Position numbers and translations under genes: made by a program
Notes under the pieces: model-generated
Databases searched by the model: none
What the model saw: the letters and a program-made list of their open reading frames with translations, nothing else
Told to the model about the DNA's origin: nothing
Assembly: GCF_001931485.1 (NCBI RefSeq)
Contig: NZ_MSDV01000005.1
Span: 62,001 to 126,000, forward strand
DNA from: Burkholderia sp. SRS-W-2-2016
Lineage (GTDB): Bacteria; Pseudomonadota; Gammaproteobacteria; Burkholderiales; Burkholderiaceae
Direction of reading: 5' to 3'
Length of the DNA stretch: 64,000 nucleotides
Part shown: one piece after another, positions 8,770 through 18,374 of the stretch
How the letters are laid out: the number at the start of each line of letters is the position of its first letter
Numbering within the stretch: the stretch's first letter is position 1

Positions 8770-9501
8770 ATGTGCGCCACCCCGCTTTCCCCGTCTCCGT
8801 CCCCATCTCCCGCCGTCGAGCCGCCCACGCTGCGCTGGCTCGGCCGCGAGCCCTACGAAACCAGTTTCGACGCGATGCGCGCATTCACCGAAGCGCGCAC
8901 TGCGGACACACCCGACGAAATCTGGCTGGTCGAACATCCACCGGTTTTCACGCTCGGCCAGGCCGGCGATCCGGCCCATCTGCTGGCCGCCGACAGTTCG
9001 ATTCCGCTCGTCAAGGTCGACCGCGGCGGGCAGATCACGTACCACGGACCGGGCCAGGTGGTCGCCTATCTGCTGCTCGACCTGCGCCGCCGCAAGCTGA
9101 TGGTGCGCGAGCTGGTCACGCGGATCGAGCAGGCCGTGATCGACACCCTGGCGGCGTATAATCTCGCCGGAGAACGCAAGGCGGGCGCCCCCGGCATCTA
9201 CGTGGCGCCCGGGCCCGACGCCGGGCCGCATGCCGGCGCCAAGATCGCGGCGCTCGGTCTGAAAATCCGCAACGGCTGCAGCTATCACGGCGTGAGTCTG
9301 AACGTGAACATGGACTTGCGGCCGTTCCTCGCGATCAACCCATGCGGCTACGCGGGGCTCGAAACGGTCGATATGGCGACGCTCGGCGTCGCCGCCGGCT
9401 GGGACGACGTGGCCCGGACCTTTGCAGCACGCCTCACCGCAAACCTCGACGGCAATCCCGCGGCCGTCGCCCAACCGCAGGCCGGTGCGCTCACCGCCTG
9501 A
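8770..9501 (+). CDS. lipB: octanoyl-[acyl-carrier-protein]:protein N-octanoyltransferase
   Basis: The protein has 243 residues. The conserved motif [21 protein letters not shown] holds the substrate-binding residues. The catalytic lysine and cysteine of LipB should lie in [12 protein letters not shown] (K) and [10 protein letters not shown] (C), as in the known acyl-enzyme family. It moves octanoate from acyl-ACP to lipoyl domains of pyruvate and 2-oxoglutarate dehydrogenases, the first step of lipoate synthesis, and hands over to LipA. The first 20 residues are Ser/Pro-rich and poorly conserved, so the start might be a little later. Gap to lipA start is 13 bases. Confidence 0.95.
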   Translation: MCATPLSPSPSPSPAVEPPTLRWLGREPYETSFDAMRAFTEARTADTPDEIWLVEHPPVFTLGQAGDPAHLLAADSSIPLVKVDRGGQITYHGPGQVVAYLLLDLRRRKLMVRELVTRIEQAVIDTLAAYNLAGERKAGAPGIYVAPGPDAGPHAGAKIAALGLKIRNGCSYHGVSLNVNMDLRPFLAINPCGYAGLETVDMATLGVAAGWDDVARTFAARLTANLDGNPAAVAQPQAGALTA

Positions 9502-9514
9502 CTGGATCGAACGA

Positions 9515-10522
9515 ATGACTGACGTAACCGCGACTCCCGCAGCAGCTACCCCCGCCCCCGAAGGCGTGCCGGCCCCCGCCGCCTACGACGCCACCGCGAA
9601 GCAGAAAGCGCAAGCCAAGACCGCGCGCATCCCGATCAAGGTCGTGCCGATCGAAAAGCTGAAGAAGCCGGACTGGATCCGCGTGAAGGCGGCCACCGGC
9701 AATTCGCGCTTCTACGAAATCAAGCAGATCCTGCGCGAACACAATCTTCATACGGTTTGCGAAGAGGCGAGCTGCCCGAACATCGGCGAATGCTTCGGCA
9801 AGGGCACCGCGACCTTCATGATCATGGGCGACAAGTGCACGCGCCGCTGCCCGTTCTGCGACGTCGGCCACGGCCGCCCCGATCCGCTCGACGCCGACGA
9901 ACCGGCCAACCTCGCGCGCACCATCGCCGCGCTGAAGCTGAAGTACGTGGTGATCACCAGCGTCGACCGTGACGATCTGCGCGACGGCGGCGCTGCGCAC
10001 TTCGTCGAATGTATTCGTCAGACGCGCGAGCTGTCGCCGTCCACCCGCATCGAAATCCTGACGCCGGACTTCCGCGGCCGTCTCGATCGCGCGCTCGGCA
10101 TCCTGAACGCCGCGCCGCCCGACGTGATGAACCACAACCTCGAAACGGTGCCGCGTCTGTACAAGGAAGCGCGTCCGGGTTCGGATTACGCGCACTCGCT
10201 GAAGCTCCTGAAGGACTTCAAGGCGCTGCATCCGCACGTCGCGACCAAGTCGGGCCTGATGGTCGGTCTCGGCGAGACCGAGGAGGAAATCCTCCAGGTG
10301 ATGCGCGATCTGCGCGAGCACGACGTCGACATGCTGACTATCGGCCAGTATCTGCAGCCGTCGGAGCACCATCTGCCGGTGCGCGCGTACGTGCACCCGG
10401 ACACCTTCAAGATGTACGAGGAAGAGGCGTACAAGATGGGCTTCACGCACGCGGCCGTCGGCGCGATGGTGCGTTCGAGCTATCACGCCGACCTGCAGGC
10501 GCATGGCGCCGGGGTGGTTTGA
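9515..10522 (+). CDS. lipA: lipoyl synthase
   Basis: This is a radical SAM enzyme of 335 residues that inserts two sulfur atoms into octanoyl-lysine. Two cluster motifs are present: [12 protein letters not shown] for the auxiliary [4Fe-4S] and CTRRCPFC for the SAM cluster. The N-terminal part, rich in Ala, Pro and Thr, resembles a variable arm; the family core begins at [21 protein letters not shown]. The C-terminal RSSYHAD serine is the auxiliary cluster ligand in LipA. It follows lipB with a 13-base gap; the longer frame that begins at 9422 inside lipB is a shadow. A clear terminator follows. Confidence 0.96.
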   Translation: MTDVTATPAAATPAPEGVPAPAAYDATAKQKAQAKTARIPIKVVPIEKLKKPDWIRVKAATGNSRFYEIKQILREHNLHTVCEEASCPNIGECFGKGTATFMIMGDKCTRRCPFCDVGHGRPDPLDADEPANLARTIAALKLKYVVITSVDRDDLRDGGAAHFVECIRQTRELSPSTRIEILTPDFRGRLDRALGILNAAPPDVMNHNLETVPRLYKEARPGSDYAHSLKLLKDFKALHPHVATKSGLMVGLGETEEEILQVMRDLREHDVDMLTIGQYLQPSEHHLPVRAYVHPDTFKMYEEEAYKMGFTHAAVGAMVRSSYHADLQAHGAGVV

Positions 10523-10550
10523 GGTAACGCCCGGTATTTGCAGTAGCAGC

Positions 10551-10578
10551 AAAAGCCCGCTTCGTTAGCGGGCTTTTT
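10551..10578 (+). terminator. Rho-independent terminator after lipA
   Basis: GCCCGC and GCGGGC pair across a seven-base loop, flanked by AAAA before and TTTTT after. It is 28 bases after the lipA stop and ends the dacA-to-lipA block; the A/T flanks would let it work weakly in both directions. Confidence 0.85.
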
Positions 10579-10609
10579 CTTTGGCCGCTGTTCGACAAAG
10601 GAACGACAG

Positions 10610-11362
10610 GTGACAACAGAGATCGCTCGCGGACCGTCCGCACCCTGGCCTTATCCGCGGCTCGTCGCGCATCGTTGCGGCGGCACGCTCGCGCCGGAAA
10701 ACACGCTGGCCGGTTTCGACGCGTGCGTGCGCTACGGCTACCGGATGGTCGAATTCGACGCGAAGCTGTCGGCCGATAACGCGCTGTTCCTGCTGCACGA
10801 CGACACGCTCGAGCGCACCACCAACGGCCACGGTCCGGCCGCCGACCACACGTGGCAGCAACTCGCCGCGCTCGACGCCGGCGCATGGCGCGGCGCGCAG
10901 TTCGCCGGCACGCGGCTGCCGACGCTCGCCGAAGCCGCGCAGCGCTGCGCGCGCGACGGCATCGCCGCGAACATCGAGATCAAGCCGTGTCCGGGCCGCG
11001 AAACGATCACCGGCACGCTGGTCGCGAGCGGTGCGCTGACGTTGTGGGCAGGGCAAACGCCGCCGCTGCTGTCGTCGTTTTCATTCGACGCGCTGGCCGC
11101 CGCGCGCGACGCCGCGCCGTCGCTGCCGCGGGGGATGCTGTTCGAGGAAGTGCCGGCGGACTGGCTGAGCATCGTGCGCGAACTCGACTGCGTGTCGCTG
11201 CACGCGAGCCATCGCTATCTGAGCGAGCAGCTGGTCGCGCAGATCCGCGCGGCCGGACTGCGGGTGCTCGCCTATACGGTCAACGATCCGGCGCGCGCGC
11301 AAACGCTCACGCAATGGGGCGTCGACATGATCTGCACGGACCGGATCGATCTGCTGGTCTGA
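10610..11362 (+). CDS. ugpQ: glycerophosphodiester phosphodiesterase (GDPD)
   Basis: The protein has 250 residues and starts at GTG. It has the GDPD pattern: HRCGGTLAPENTLAGFDACVRYGYRMVEFDAKLSADNALFLLHDDTLERTTNGHG, with His14-type acid/base and metal-binding Glu and Asp. It then has the central NIEIKPCPGRE and the C-terminal YTVNDPARAQTLTQWGVDMICTD barrel strands. It hydrolyses deacylated phospholipids to glycerol 3-phosphate and an alcohol. No signal peptide is seen, so it is cytoplasmic, as UgpQ is. It stands alone between lipA and dctA. The exact paralogue is uncertain. Confidence 0.88.
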   Translation: MTTEIARGPSAPWPYPRLVAHRCGGTLAPENTLAGFDACVRYGYRMVEFDAKLSADNALFLLHDDTLERTTNGHGPAADHTWQQLAALDAGAWRGAQFAGTRLPTLAEAAQRCARDGIAANIEIKPCPGRETITGTLVASGALTLWAGQTPPLLSSFSFDALAAARDAAPSLPRGMLFEEVPADWLSIVRELDCVSLHASHRYLSEQLVAQIRAAGLRVLAYTVNDPARAQTLTQWGVDMICTDRIDLLV

Positions 11363-11390
11363 AGCGGTTGACCTGAAACCGCAGCCCCTT

Positions 11391-11412
11391 GGGAAACCCT
11401 TGCGGGTTTCCC
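11391..11412. promoter_or_regulatory. perfect inverted repeat upstream of dctA
   Basis: Nine-base arms GGGAAACCC and GGGTTTCCC are separated by TTGC. It lies 28 bases after the ugpQ stop and 150 bases upstream of the sigma-54 promoter of dctA, so it could be a terminator-like hairpin (no U-tract follows) or part of the enhancer region for DctD. The choice cannot be made from sequence alone. Confidence 0.45.
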
Positions 11413-11430
11413 CGTAAATTCGCGCGCGAA

Positions 11431-11475
11431 GAATTCCGGATTCCCCGACAGCCGTCGTCCGGATTTCCGGAATCC
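11431..11475. promoter_or_regulatory. tandem near-palindromes, candidate DctD enhancer
   Basis: Two GGATT/AATCC-type near-palindromes, GAATTCCGGATTCC at 11431-11444 and GGATTTCCGGAATCC at 11461-11475, are placed about 30 bases (three helical turns) apart, upstream of the sigma-54 promoter. Such paired sites suit NtrC-family activators, and the cognate activator DctD is encoded 4 kb downstream. Assignment is inference. Confidence 0.45.
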
Positions 11476-11542
11476 CGGACGGCGCTCGTCCTGCGGCGCC
11501 AGAAAACCCCTAAGAATCAAGGCCCTCGGCCGAGTGCCAAGC

Positions 11543-11558
11543 TGGCATCGACCTTGCA
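11543..11558 (+). promoter_or_regulatory. sigma-54 promoter of dctA
   Basis: TGGCATCGACCTTGCA matches the -24/-12 pattern of RpoN promoters, with GG and GC ten bases apart as required. Transcription should begin near 11570. The neighbouring DctB/DctD pair is the expected activator, which makes the call strong although unproven. Confidence 0.75.
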
Positions 11559-11610
11559 ATTCAGAAGCCCGTGGCCGCCACGGCCCGACAATTAAAGCAA
11601 GGAGACAACG

Positions 11611-11640
11611 ATGTCCGATTTCCCTTCCCGGTATTTCTGA
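11611..11640 (+). other. nine-codon leader ORF before dctA
   Basis: ATG is preceded by an excellent ribosome site (AAGGAG, about seven bases away) but the frame closes after nine codons, giving MSDFPSRYF. It lies between the sigma-54 start site and dctA, which begins 105 bases later. It may be a leader peptide that couples or delays translation of dctA, or simply residue of an old start. No Trp, His or other attenuator run is seen. Confidence 0.4.
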
Positions 11641-11745
11641 ATTCGTCGTCTTGGTCGCCCCGATGCAGTGCGCCCGCGCGACGTTCCGTTCGCGCGCCGC
11701 GCATCGCGGTGGGTCAATGAGCTCATCCCCCTAGCAGGAACCATC

Positions 11746-13026
11746 GTGAAGAAACCTTTCTATAAAGTGCTGTACGTCCAGGTGATCGTGGCGATCATCA
11801 TCGGCATCGTACTTGGGCATTTCTCCCCGAACTTCGCCATCGACATGAAGCCCCTCGGCGACGGCTTCATCAAGCTGATCAAGATGGTGATCGGGCCGAT
11901 CATTTTCTGCACGGTGGTCACCGGTATCGCCGGGATGGAGGACATGAAGAAGGTCGGGCGCGTCGGCGGCAAGGCGCTGCTGTACTTCGAAATCGTCTCG
12001 ACCTTCGCGCTGGTGCTCGGCCTGTTCGCGACCCACCTGCTGCGTCCGGGCGCCGGCTTCAACGTCGATCCGGCCTCGCTCGACAGCCGCGCGGTCGCGT
12101 CGTACGCGGCCAAGGCGCACGGCCAGAGCACGGTCGACTTCTTCATGCACATCATTCCGGACACGATCTCGTCGGCGTTCGCGCAGGGCGAAATCCTGCA
12201 GATCCTGCTGATCGCGCTGCTGTTCGGCTCGGTGCTCGCGACCGCCGGTGAGAAGGGCAAGGTCGTGACGAACTTCATCGAAGGGATTTCGCACGTGCTG
12301 TTCGGGATGGTGCGGATCATCACGAAGCTCGCGCCGATCGGCGCGTTCGGCGCGATGGCCTTCACGATCGGCAAGTACGGGGTCGGCTCGCTGCTGCCGA
12401 TGCTCAAGCTGATCGGCACGTTCTATCTGACCTCGATCGTGTTCGTGGTGGTTGTGCTCGGCGCGATCGCGAAGGTGGTGGGCTTCAACATCCTGCGCTT
12501 CATCGCGTACATCAAGGAAGAGATGCTGATCGTGCTCGGCACGAGCTCGTCCGAAGCCGCGCTGCCGCAGCTGATGCAGAAGCTCGAAAAGCTCGGCTGC
12601 TCGCGCTCGGTGGTGGGTCTGGTGGTGCCGACCGGTTACTCGTTCAACCTCGACGGCACCAACATCTACATGACGATGGCCGTGCTGTTCATCGCCCAGG
12701 CGACCAACACCGACCTCACGTGGGGCCAGCAGCTGACGCTGCTCGCGGTGACGATGCTGACCTCGAAGGGCGCGAGCGGCGTGACCGGCGCGGGCTTCAT
12801 CACGCTGGCCGCGACGCTGGCGGTGGTGCCGACGATTCCGCTGTCGGGCATGGTGCTGATCCTCGGTATCGACCGCTTCATGAGCGAGTGCCGCGCGCTG
12901 ACCAACATCGTCGGCAACGGCGTTGCGACGGTGGTCGTGTCGGCCTGGGAGAAGGAGCTCGATCGCAGCAAGCTGAAAGCGGTGCTGAGCGGCGACGCGA
13001 CGGTCAAAGAGCCGGCCGGCGTGTAA
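11746..13026 (+). CDS. dctA: C4-dicarboxylate transport protein
   Basis: The protein has 426 residues from the GTG at 11746, chosen because AGGAA lies seven bases before it and the family core begins [21 protein letters not shown]; the earlier frame up to 11668 has no family match. It has about eight membrane helices and two hairpins of a glutamate transporter fold, with [10 protein letters not shown] (HP1), [13 protein letters not shown] and the C-terminal [13 protein letters not shown] (HP2). It imports succinate, fumarate and malate with protons or sodium ions. Expression is likely driven by the sigma-54 promoter at 11543 through DctD. Confidence 0.95.
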   Translation: MKKPFYKVLYVQVIVAIIIGIVLGHFSPNFAIDMKPLGDGFIKLIKMVIGPIIFCTVVTGIAGMEDMKKVGRVGGKALLYFEIVSTFALVLGLFATHLLRPGAGFNVDPASLDSRAVASYAAKAHGQSTVDFFMHIIPDTISSAFAQGEILQILLIALLFGSVLATAGEKGKVVTNFIEGISHVLFGMVRIITKLAPIGAFGAMAFTIGKYGVGSLLPMLKLIGTFYLTSIVFVVVVLGAIAKVVGFNILRFIAYIKEEMLIVLGTSSSEAALPQLMQKLEKLGCSRSVVGLVVPTGYSFNLDGTNIYMTMAVLFIAQATNTDLTWGQQLTLLAVTMLTSKGASGVTGAGFITLAATLAVVPTIPLSGMVLILGIDRFMSECRALTNIVGNGVATVVVSAWEKELDRSKLKAVLSGDATVKEPAGV

Positions 13027-13215
13027 GCGCGGCCTTTAGCTGAGTTCTGTCGTCATGTGTGCGGACGCCTGCGTATGAAACCGGCGTCCGCACGCGCTTC
13101 TGAAGAAGCGGCTCCGTCGGCGGAGACGGACGACGCGCGCGGCGCAAACCGCCGCCAACCCGGAACCGACGCGCCTCGCCCTGCCGGGGACGATGCGCTG
13201 CCGCCTTATGCCACA

Positions 13216-15150
13216 ATGTCCGATCCCCATCGATTGGACTTTGCCAACGTGACGCGCCGTCTGCTGATCCTGTTCGCGCTCGCAGCCGGGCTCGCGGCGG
13301 CATGCTGGCTCACCTACAGCGTCGCGTGGCGCAGCGGCATCGACACCTTGCGGCGCAACGCCGCCGTGCGTGCCGAACGCACCGCGAGCGCGCTCAAAAG
13401 CACGCTCGAGCGCTACGAATCCCTCCCTTATCTGCTCGGCGAGCATCCGATCGTGCAGGACGTGCTGGTCGATCCCAGTCCAGCCAACGTCGAACGCGCG
13501 AATCTCCATCTCGAAGACCTGAACCGCCATGCGCGCGCGACCGTCAGCTACGTGATCGCGGCCGACGGTTACTGCGTCGCCGCCAGCAACTGGCGCGGAC
13601 CGGGCAGCTTCGTCGGCGCCGGCTATCAGTTCCGGCCGTATTTCCTCGATGCGATGAGCGGCGGCGTCGGCCGCTTTTTCGGCATCGGCACGATTTCGCA
13701 GGCGCCCGGCTACTACATCTCGCAACCGATCCGGCGCGACGGCAAGATCATCGGCGTCGCGGTCGTCAAGCTCGATCTCGAATGGTTCCAGACCGCCGAC
13801 GCGTCCGAGCCGCTGGTCGTCACCGACGATCACGGCGTGATCTTTCTAACCTCGGTGCCGGCGTGGAAGTACCACACGATCCGGCCGCTGACCGGCCAGA
13901 TCGCCGATTCGATCTACCAGGCGCGCCAGTATGCGCAGCAGCCGATCGAGCCGCTGCCGGTGACGATCGAACGGATGCTCGAAGGCAACGCGCAGATTCT
14001 GCGCATCGGCGGCGGCCGGTCCGCGCCGCGCTACCTCGCGTCGCGGCGCGGGATGGGCGAGCCGGACTGGCATCTGATCACGATGTCGCCGGTCGATCCG
14101 GTCGATGCCGACGCGCGCAAGGCGACGATTGTGACCGGCTTCGGCTATGTGTCGCTGGTGCTGCTCGCGTTCTACTGGCGGATGCGCCGCGCGCGCGTGC
14201 GCGAGGTGATGCGCAGCCGCGCGCTGCTGCAGAAGGCGTACGCGGAACTGAACCAGCGCGTCGCGGAGCGCACCGCGGATCTGTCCGAGGCGAACGAGCA
14301 GCTGCACAAGGAAGTCGCCGAGCGCACCCGCGCCGAACAGGAACTGCGCGCCGCGCACGACGAGCTGATCCAGGCGAGCAAGCTCGCCGCGCTCGGCCAG
14401 ATGGCGGCCGGCATCACGCATGAATTGAATCAGCCGCTCGCGGCGCTGCGCAGCTTCTCCGACAACACCCGCGTGCTGCTCGAACGCGGCGATCAGGCGT
14501 CGGCGCGCGAGAATCTCGAAGCGATCGCGGCGCTCACCGAGCGGATGGGCAAGATCACCAATCAGTTGAAGCTGTTCGTCGGCCGGGCCCGCCCGCGTAG
14601 CGCGCGCGCGCCGATCGTGCGGGCGCTGCGCAACGTCGTCGGGTTGTTGCAGAAGCGGTTGCAGGGCGTCGAGCTCGAATTCGTGCTGGTGGATGCCGCC
14701 GACGACAACTTCGCGAACAGCATCCGCACGCCTTTGAGCCTCGCCGACGATCACCCCGAACTCGTCGCGCATTGCGACGATCTGCGGCTCGAACAGGTGC
14801 TGATCAATCTGCTCGGCAACGCGCTCGACGCGACCGCCGGCATGAGCCCGCCGCGCATCACCGTCGAGGTCGAGGCCGCCGCCGCGAATCTCGCGATCGC
14901 GGTCGCCGACAACGGCCCCGGCATCCCCGACGACGTGCTGCCGCGTCTGTTCGAGCCGTTCTTCACGACCAAGGAGATGGGCCAGGGGCTCGGCCTGGGT
15001 CTGGCGATTTCGTCGTCGATCGCGCGCGATTGCGGCGGCTCGCTGGTCGCGCGCAACGCGCCGCGGGGCGGTGCATTATTCGTGTTGACGCTGCGCCGCG
15101 CGCGCGTGCAGACGAACCCCTCGCCGGACTCGCTGACCGCGGGCTCCTGA
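13216..15150 (+). CDS. dctB: C4-dicarboxylate sensor histidine kinase
   Basis: The protein has about 644 residues from MSDPHRLDFANVT; the frame opens earlier at 13057 but that stretch is Arg-rich and unremarkable, so the start is not certain. Two membrane helices (about residues 16-38 and 305-325) enclose a large double-Cache periplasmic sensor. Next come a coiled coil (VAERTADLSEANEQ...), an H-box with AAGITHELNQPLAALRSF, an N-box LLGNALDA and G-boxes DNGPGI and GLGLGLAISSSIA. It senses C4-dicarboxylates and phosphorylates DctD. It follows dctA and overlaps none. Confidence 0.93.
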   Translation: MSDPHRLDFANVTRRLLILFALAAGLAAACWLTYSVAWRSGIDTLRRNAAVRAERTASALKSTLERYESLPYLLGEHPIVQDVLVDPSPANVERANLHLEDLNRHARATVSYVIAADGYCVAASNWRGPGSFVGAGYQFRPYFLDAMSGGVGRFFGIGTISQAPGYYISQPIRRDGKIIGVAVVKLDLEWFQTADASEPLVVTDDHGVIFLTSVPAWKYHTIRPLTGQIADSIYQARQYAQQPIEPLPVTIERMLEGNAQILRIGGGRSAPRYLASRRGMGEPDWHLITMSPVDPVDADARKATIVTGFGYVSLVLLAFYWRMRRARVREVMRSRALLQKAYAELNQRVAERTADLSEANEQLHKEVAERTRAEQELRAAHDELIQASKLAALGQMAAGITHELNQPLAALRSFSDNTRVLLERGDQASARENLEAIAALTERMGKITNQLKLFVGRARPRSARAPIVRALRNVVGLLQKRLQGVELEFVLVDAADDNFANSIRTPLSLADDHPELVAHCDDLRLEQVLINLLGNALDATAGMSPPRITVEVEAAAANLAIAVADNGPGIPDDVLPRLFEPFFTTKEMGQGLGLGLAISSSIARDCGGSLVARNAPRGGALFVLTLRRARVQTNPSPDSLTAGS

Positions 15151-15178
15151 ACCGATCCGACCCGACCCGGAACAAGCA

Positions 15179-16531
15179 ATGACCGATGGCCTGCAGGTGC
15201 TGTATATCGAAGACGACGAACTGGTGCGGCGCGCGAGCGTGCAGAGCCTGCAACTGGCGGGCTTCGACGTGATCGGCCATGCATCGGTCGAGGCCGCCGC
15301 GAAGCTGATCAGCGCGGATTTTTCCGGCGTGATCGTCAGCGACATCCGGCTGCCCGGCGCGAGCGGTCTCGATCTGCTCGCGCAGTGCCACGAACGCGCG
15401 CCCGACGTGCCGGTGATTCTGGTGACGGGCCACGGCGACATCTCGATGGCGGTGCAGGCGATGCGCGACGGCGCGTATGACTTCATCGAAAAGCCGTTCG
15501 CATCCGAGCGGCTGATCGAAACGGTGCGGCGCGCGCTGGAGCGCCGCAAGCTGCTGCTCGAAAACCTCGCGCTGCGCCGCGAGCTGGCTGAACAGAACGC
15601 GCTGGCGCCGCGCATCATCGGTCGCAGTCCGGCGATCGAGCAGGTGCGGCGGCTGATCGCGAACGTCGCGCCGACCGATGCGTCGGTGCTGATCAACGGC
15701 GACACCGGCGCCGGCAAGGAGCTGATCGCGCGCAGTCTGCACGAGCTGTCGCCGCGGCGCGACAAGCCGTTTATCGCGGTGAACTGCGGCGCGCTGCCTG
15801 AGCCGATGTTCGAGTCCGAGATGTTCGGCTACGAGCCGGGCGCGTTCACTGGCGCGGCGAAACGGCGGATCGGCAAGCTCGAACACGCATCGGGCGGCAC
15901 GCTGTTTCTCGATGAGATCGAAAGCATGCCGCTCGCGTTGCAGGTCAAGCTGCTGCGCGTGCTGCAGGACGGCGTGCTGGAGCGGCTCGGCTCGAATCAG
16001 CCGATTCGCGTCAATTGCCGGGTGGTCGCGGCGGCCAAGGGCGATATGGCCGAGCACGTCGCGGACGGCTCGTTCCGGCGCGACCTGCTGTACCGCCTCA
16101 ACGTGGTGACGATCGCGTTGCCGCCGCTCGGCGAGCGCCGCGAAGACATCGTGCCGCTGTTCGAACACTTCCTGCTCGATGCGGCGGTGCGCTACCAGCG
16201 GCCGGCGCCGATCCTCACCGATCGCCAGCGCGCGAGCCTGATGCAGCGCGACTGGCCGGGCAACGTGCGGGAGCTGCGCAATGCGGCCGACCGCTTCGTG
16301 CTCGGCATCGCCGACGAACCGGCGCTGTCGTTCGATACCGACGACACCGCAGCGCCGCAGCCATTGAAAGAGCGGGTCGAACAGTTCGAGCGGGCGATGA
16401 TCGCCGAGGCGCTGGAGCAGGCGGGCGGCGCGGTGGCGGTCGCGGCGGACCGGCTGCAGCTCGGCAAGGCGACGCTGTACGAGAAGATCAAGCGCTATGG
16501 CCTGGCGGCCAAAGGGGAAGGGGAGCGGTGA
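15179..16531 (+). CDS. dctD: sigma-54-dependent response regulator
   Basis: This is a 450-residue NtrC-family activator. It has a receiver domain (phospho-acceptor Asp55, Lys105) and an AAA+ domain with Walker A GDTGAGKE at about 174-181. The sigma-54-contacting GAFTGA loop is at 221-226, and the end is a Fis-like helix-turn-helix ([25 protein letters not shown]). It follows dctB by 28 bases. Known DctD proteins open the dctA promoter in the presence of C4-dicarboxylates, and a matching sigma-54 promoter sits in front of dctA here. Confidence 0.96.
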   Translation: MTDGLQVLYIEDDELVRRASVQSLQLAGFDVIGHASVEAAAKLISADFSGVIVSDIRLPGASGLDLLAQCHERAPDVPVILVTGHGDISMAVQAMRDGAYDFIEKPFASERLIETVRRALERRKLLLENLALRRELAEQNALAPRIIGRSPAIEQVRRLIANVAPTDASVLINGDTGAGKELIARSLHELSPRRDKPFIAVNCGALPEPMFESEMFGYEPGAFTGAAKRRIGKLEHASGGTLFLDEIESMPLALQVKLLRVLQDGVLERLGSNQPIRVNCRVVAAAKGDMAEHVADGSFRRDLLYRLNVVTIALPPLGERREDIVPLFEHFLLDAAVRYQRPAPILTDRQRASLMQRDWPGNVRELRNAADRFVLGIADEPALSFDTDDTAAPQPLKERVEQFERAMIAEALEQAGGAVAVAADRLQLGKATLYEKIKRYGLAAKGEGER

Positions 16532-16623
16532 GGGGTGTTGGCGCCGGCGGTGGGAAATCGTGCCGGCGCTGCGAGCGGGATTAGCTTAAGCGGGCGGGGC
16601 GCTGAAGCCCCGCTGGTCCTGAC

Positions 16624-17160
16624 TCAGGTCGAAGTCGCTTTCAGCGCCTTCGCGAGCAACTGGTCGAGTTCCGCGAATTGCGGCTCGCCCACATAGCGCT
16701 TCAGGATCTTGCCGTCCTTGTCGACGACGAAGGTGGTCGGCGTGAGTTGCACGTTGCCGAACTGCTTGGCGGCCGAGCCGTCGTCCATCGCGACCTTGAA
16801 CGGCAGCTGACGCGTTTCCGTGTAGTTGGTCACGTACATCGGCGCGTCGTAGTTCATCGCGACCGCGACGAATTCGAGGCCCTGGCCCTTGTAGCGGTTA
16901 TAGGTCTCGACCATCTGCGGCATTTCCTTCATGCAGGTATCGCAGCTGGTCGCCCAGAAGTTGACCAGATAGACCTTGCCTTTCAGGTCGGCAGTCGTGA
17001 GTTTCTGGCCCGACAGCAGCGTGAAGGTCGCATCGGGCACGCGCTGCTGCCCGGCGAACGCGAAGTAACCGGCGACGGCGATCGCAACCGCGACGACGGC
17101 CGCGATCAGGTAGCGAAGCGGGCTCGTGCGCGTGCCGGCGGTGGACGGATTGGAACTCAT
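16624..17160 (-). CDS. TlpA-family membrane-anchored thioredoxin
   Basis: The protein has 178 residues with one N-terminal membrane helix (about residues 17-34, YLIAAVVAVAIAVAGYFAF) and a periplasmic thioredoxin domain. The redox motif is CDTC in NFWATSCDTCMKEMPQM, and the cis-proline loop is TPTTFVVDKDGKI. TlpA/ResA-like proteins reduce cysteines of apocytochromes or copper chaperones in the periplasm. The sequence cannot tell the partner. It is convergent with dctD, with a short GC-rich gap of 92 bases. Confidence 0.9.
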   Translation of the reverse strand: MSSNPSTAGTRTSPLRYLIAAVVAVAIAVAGYFAFAGQQRVPDATFTLLSGQKLTTADLKGKVYLVNFWATSCDTCMKEMPQMVETYNRYKGQGLEFVAVAMNYDAPMYVTNYTETRQLPFKVAMDDGSAAKQFGNVQLTPTTFVVDKDGKILKRYVGEPQFAELDQLLAKALKATST

Positions 17161-17354
17161 GGACGGAACCTCGGGAGTCGCGCGCAGCGCGGAACGATGG
17201 GTCGGGCGGGCCTTGGGCCGGTGCTGAAGAGCTTGGCTATTGTAGCTCCATTACTGGTGCTTGCGCCGGAAGGGGCGGGGCGGCGGGAGCCGGCCAGGCG
17301 GCGGATCAGCGGATAATGGCGCTTTCCGCTTTGTCAGCCCGATCTCCCGCTCCC

Positions 17355-18041
17355 ATGTTCCGAACTGCTCGCTGCATCCGCCGTTTCCTTGCCCGCACTT
17401 CGTTCCGTTGCTTCCCGTTCGATCGCTCGCCGACCCGTCGCGTTGGCGCTCCCGTTGTTCGTTCAGCCGTCTCGGCAAACGCGTTCGCTCCCGTGGGTCA
17501 GCTGCGCGCCGCGCTCCGCACCGCCGCCGCAGCGCTGCTGCTGGGCGCCGCGCTGTCAGCCTGTACGCCGACCTTCGACTGGCGCACCGTCATGAACAAC
17601 GACGATGGTTATACGGTCGACTTCCCGGCCAAGCCGGGCCACGACCAGCGCGCGGTGCAGATCGACGGCACGCCGATGCAGATGGCGATGCAGACCGCCG
17701 AAGCCGGCCACGCGGTGTTCGCGGTCGGCACCGTGATGCTGCCCGACGCCAACCCGGCGACCCAGCGCGCGGCGCTCGAATTCCTGCGCGCGGGCCTCGC
17801 GCGCAACGTCGGCGCGGCGCCCGACGCGCACGAGGTGCAGATCCCGCTCGCCGCCGGCGGCAAGATGCCGGGCCTCGAAATGAAGGTCAGCGGCGCGGCC
17901 GGCGCGCAGCACGAGCAGCGCATCGTCTACGCGCGGCTGGTCGCGCACGGACGGCATGTCTATCAGGCGGCGATCATCGCCGCCCAACCGCTGCCGCAGG
18001 ATCAGGTCGACCAGTTTTTTTCGTCGTTCCAGCTGTATTGA
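17355..18041 (+). CDS. putative lipoprotein of unknown function
   Basis: The C-terminal 185 residues are certain: a lipobox LSAC at about residue 69 of this start, then a mature domain TPTFDWRTVMNNDDGYTVDFPAKPGHDQ... ending in a DQFFSSFQLY helix. The correct start is unclear. ATG codons at 17316 and 17355 give a long Arg-rich extension, while GTG at 17493 would leave a compact lipoprotein signal (GQLRAALRTAAAALLLGAAL). No known family was recognised. A weak resemblance of the mature part to small lipid- or membrane-associated domains is not enough to name it. It is probably a periplasmic-side lipoprotein. Confidence 0.7.
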   Translation: MFRTARCIRRFLARTSFRCFPFDRSPTRRVGAPVVRSAVSANAFAPVGQLRAALRTAAAALLLGAALSACTPTFDWRTVMNNDDGYTVDFPAKPGHDQRAVQIDGTPMQMAMQTAEAGHAVFAVGTVMLPDANPATQRAALEFLRAGLARNVGAAPDAHEVQIPLAAGGKMPGLEMKVSGAAGAQHEQRIVYARLVAHGRHVYQAAIIAAQPLPQDQVDQFFSSFQLY

Positions 18042-18200
18042 CCTAGGTATTTCTGGCCGATCGCGGGTGCGTCAGAGTGCCGCGCGTAGTGAAAGTTCCT
18101 TCCTGGGTTTACGCGCTAATTCCCGGTTTACGTTGAAGTTTTCCACTTCGTCGCGATTCCTGTGGATAACTTTGTTGAGAACTTCGCTTGATTTGCCTCA

Positions 18201-18221
18201 AAGGCCCGTCTGGCGGGCCTT
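18201..18221. terminator. strong hairpin in the gap before the comM gene end
   Basis: AAGGCCCG and CGGGCCTT form an eight-base perfect stem with a five-base loop. No U-tract follows. The 333-base gap 18042-18374 is otherwise AT-richer than the flanks, has no ORF of note, and includes a GTCAAG/CTTGAC palindrome at 18347-18359. The hairpin may end transcription of either the upstream lipoprotein or the convergent ATPase gene. Confidence 0.45.
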
Positions 18222-18374
18222 CCATCAACGATGCGCGGCTGCGGTGCGTTCAAAAAATATCAATAAAATCAATGGCTTTTAGAGATGCCTACGAAACCGC
18301 CATCCAGTTGTTTCAAAATCTGTCAGGATCGCGAACTTGTGTATAAGTCAAGTCTTGACAGTAGATTTTTCTCC

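Noticed and set aside
17301..17320. GGATAATGG as a -10 element for the lipoprotein gene
   Set aside because: No suitable -35 is seen and the gene's true start is unsure, so it was not listed as a promoter.
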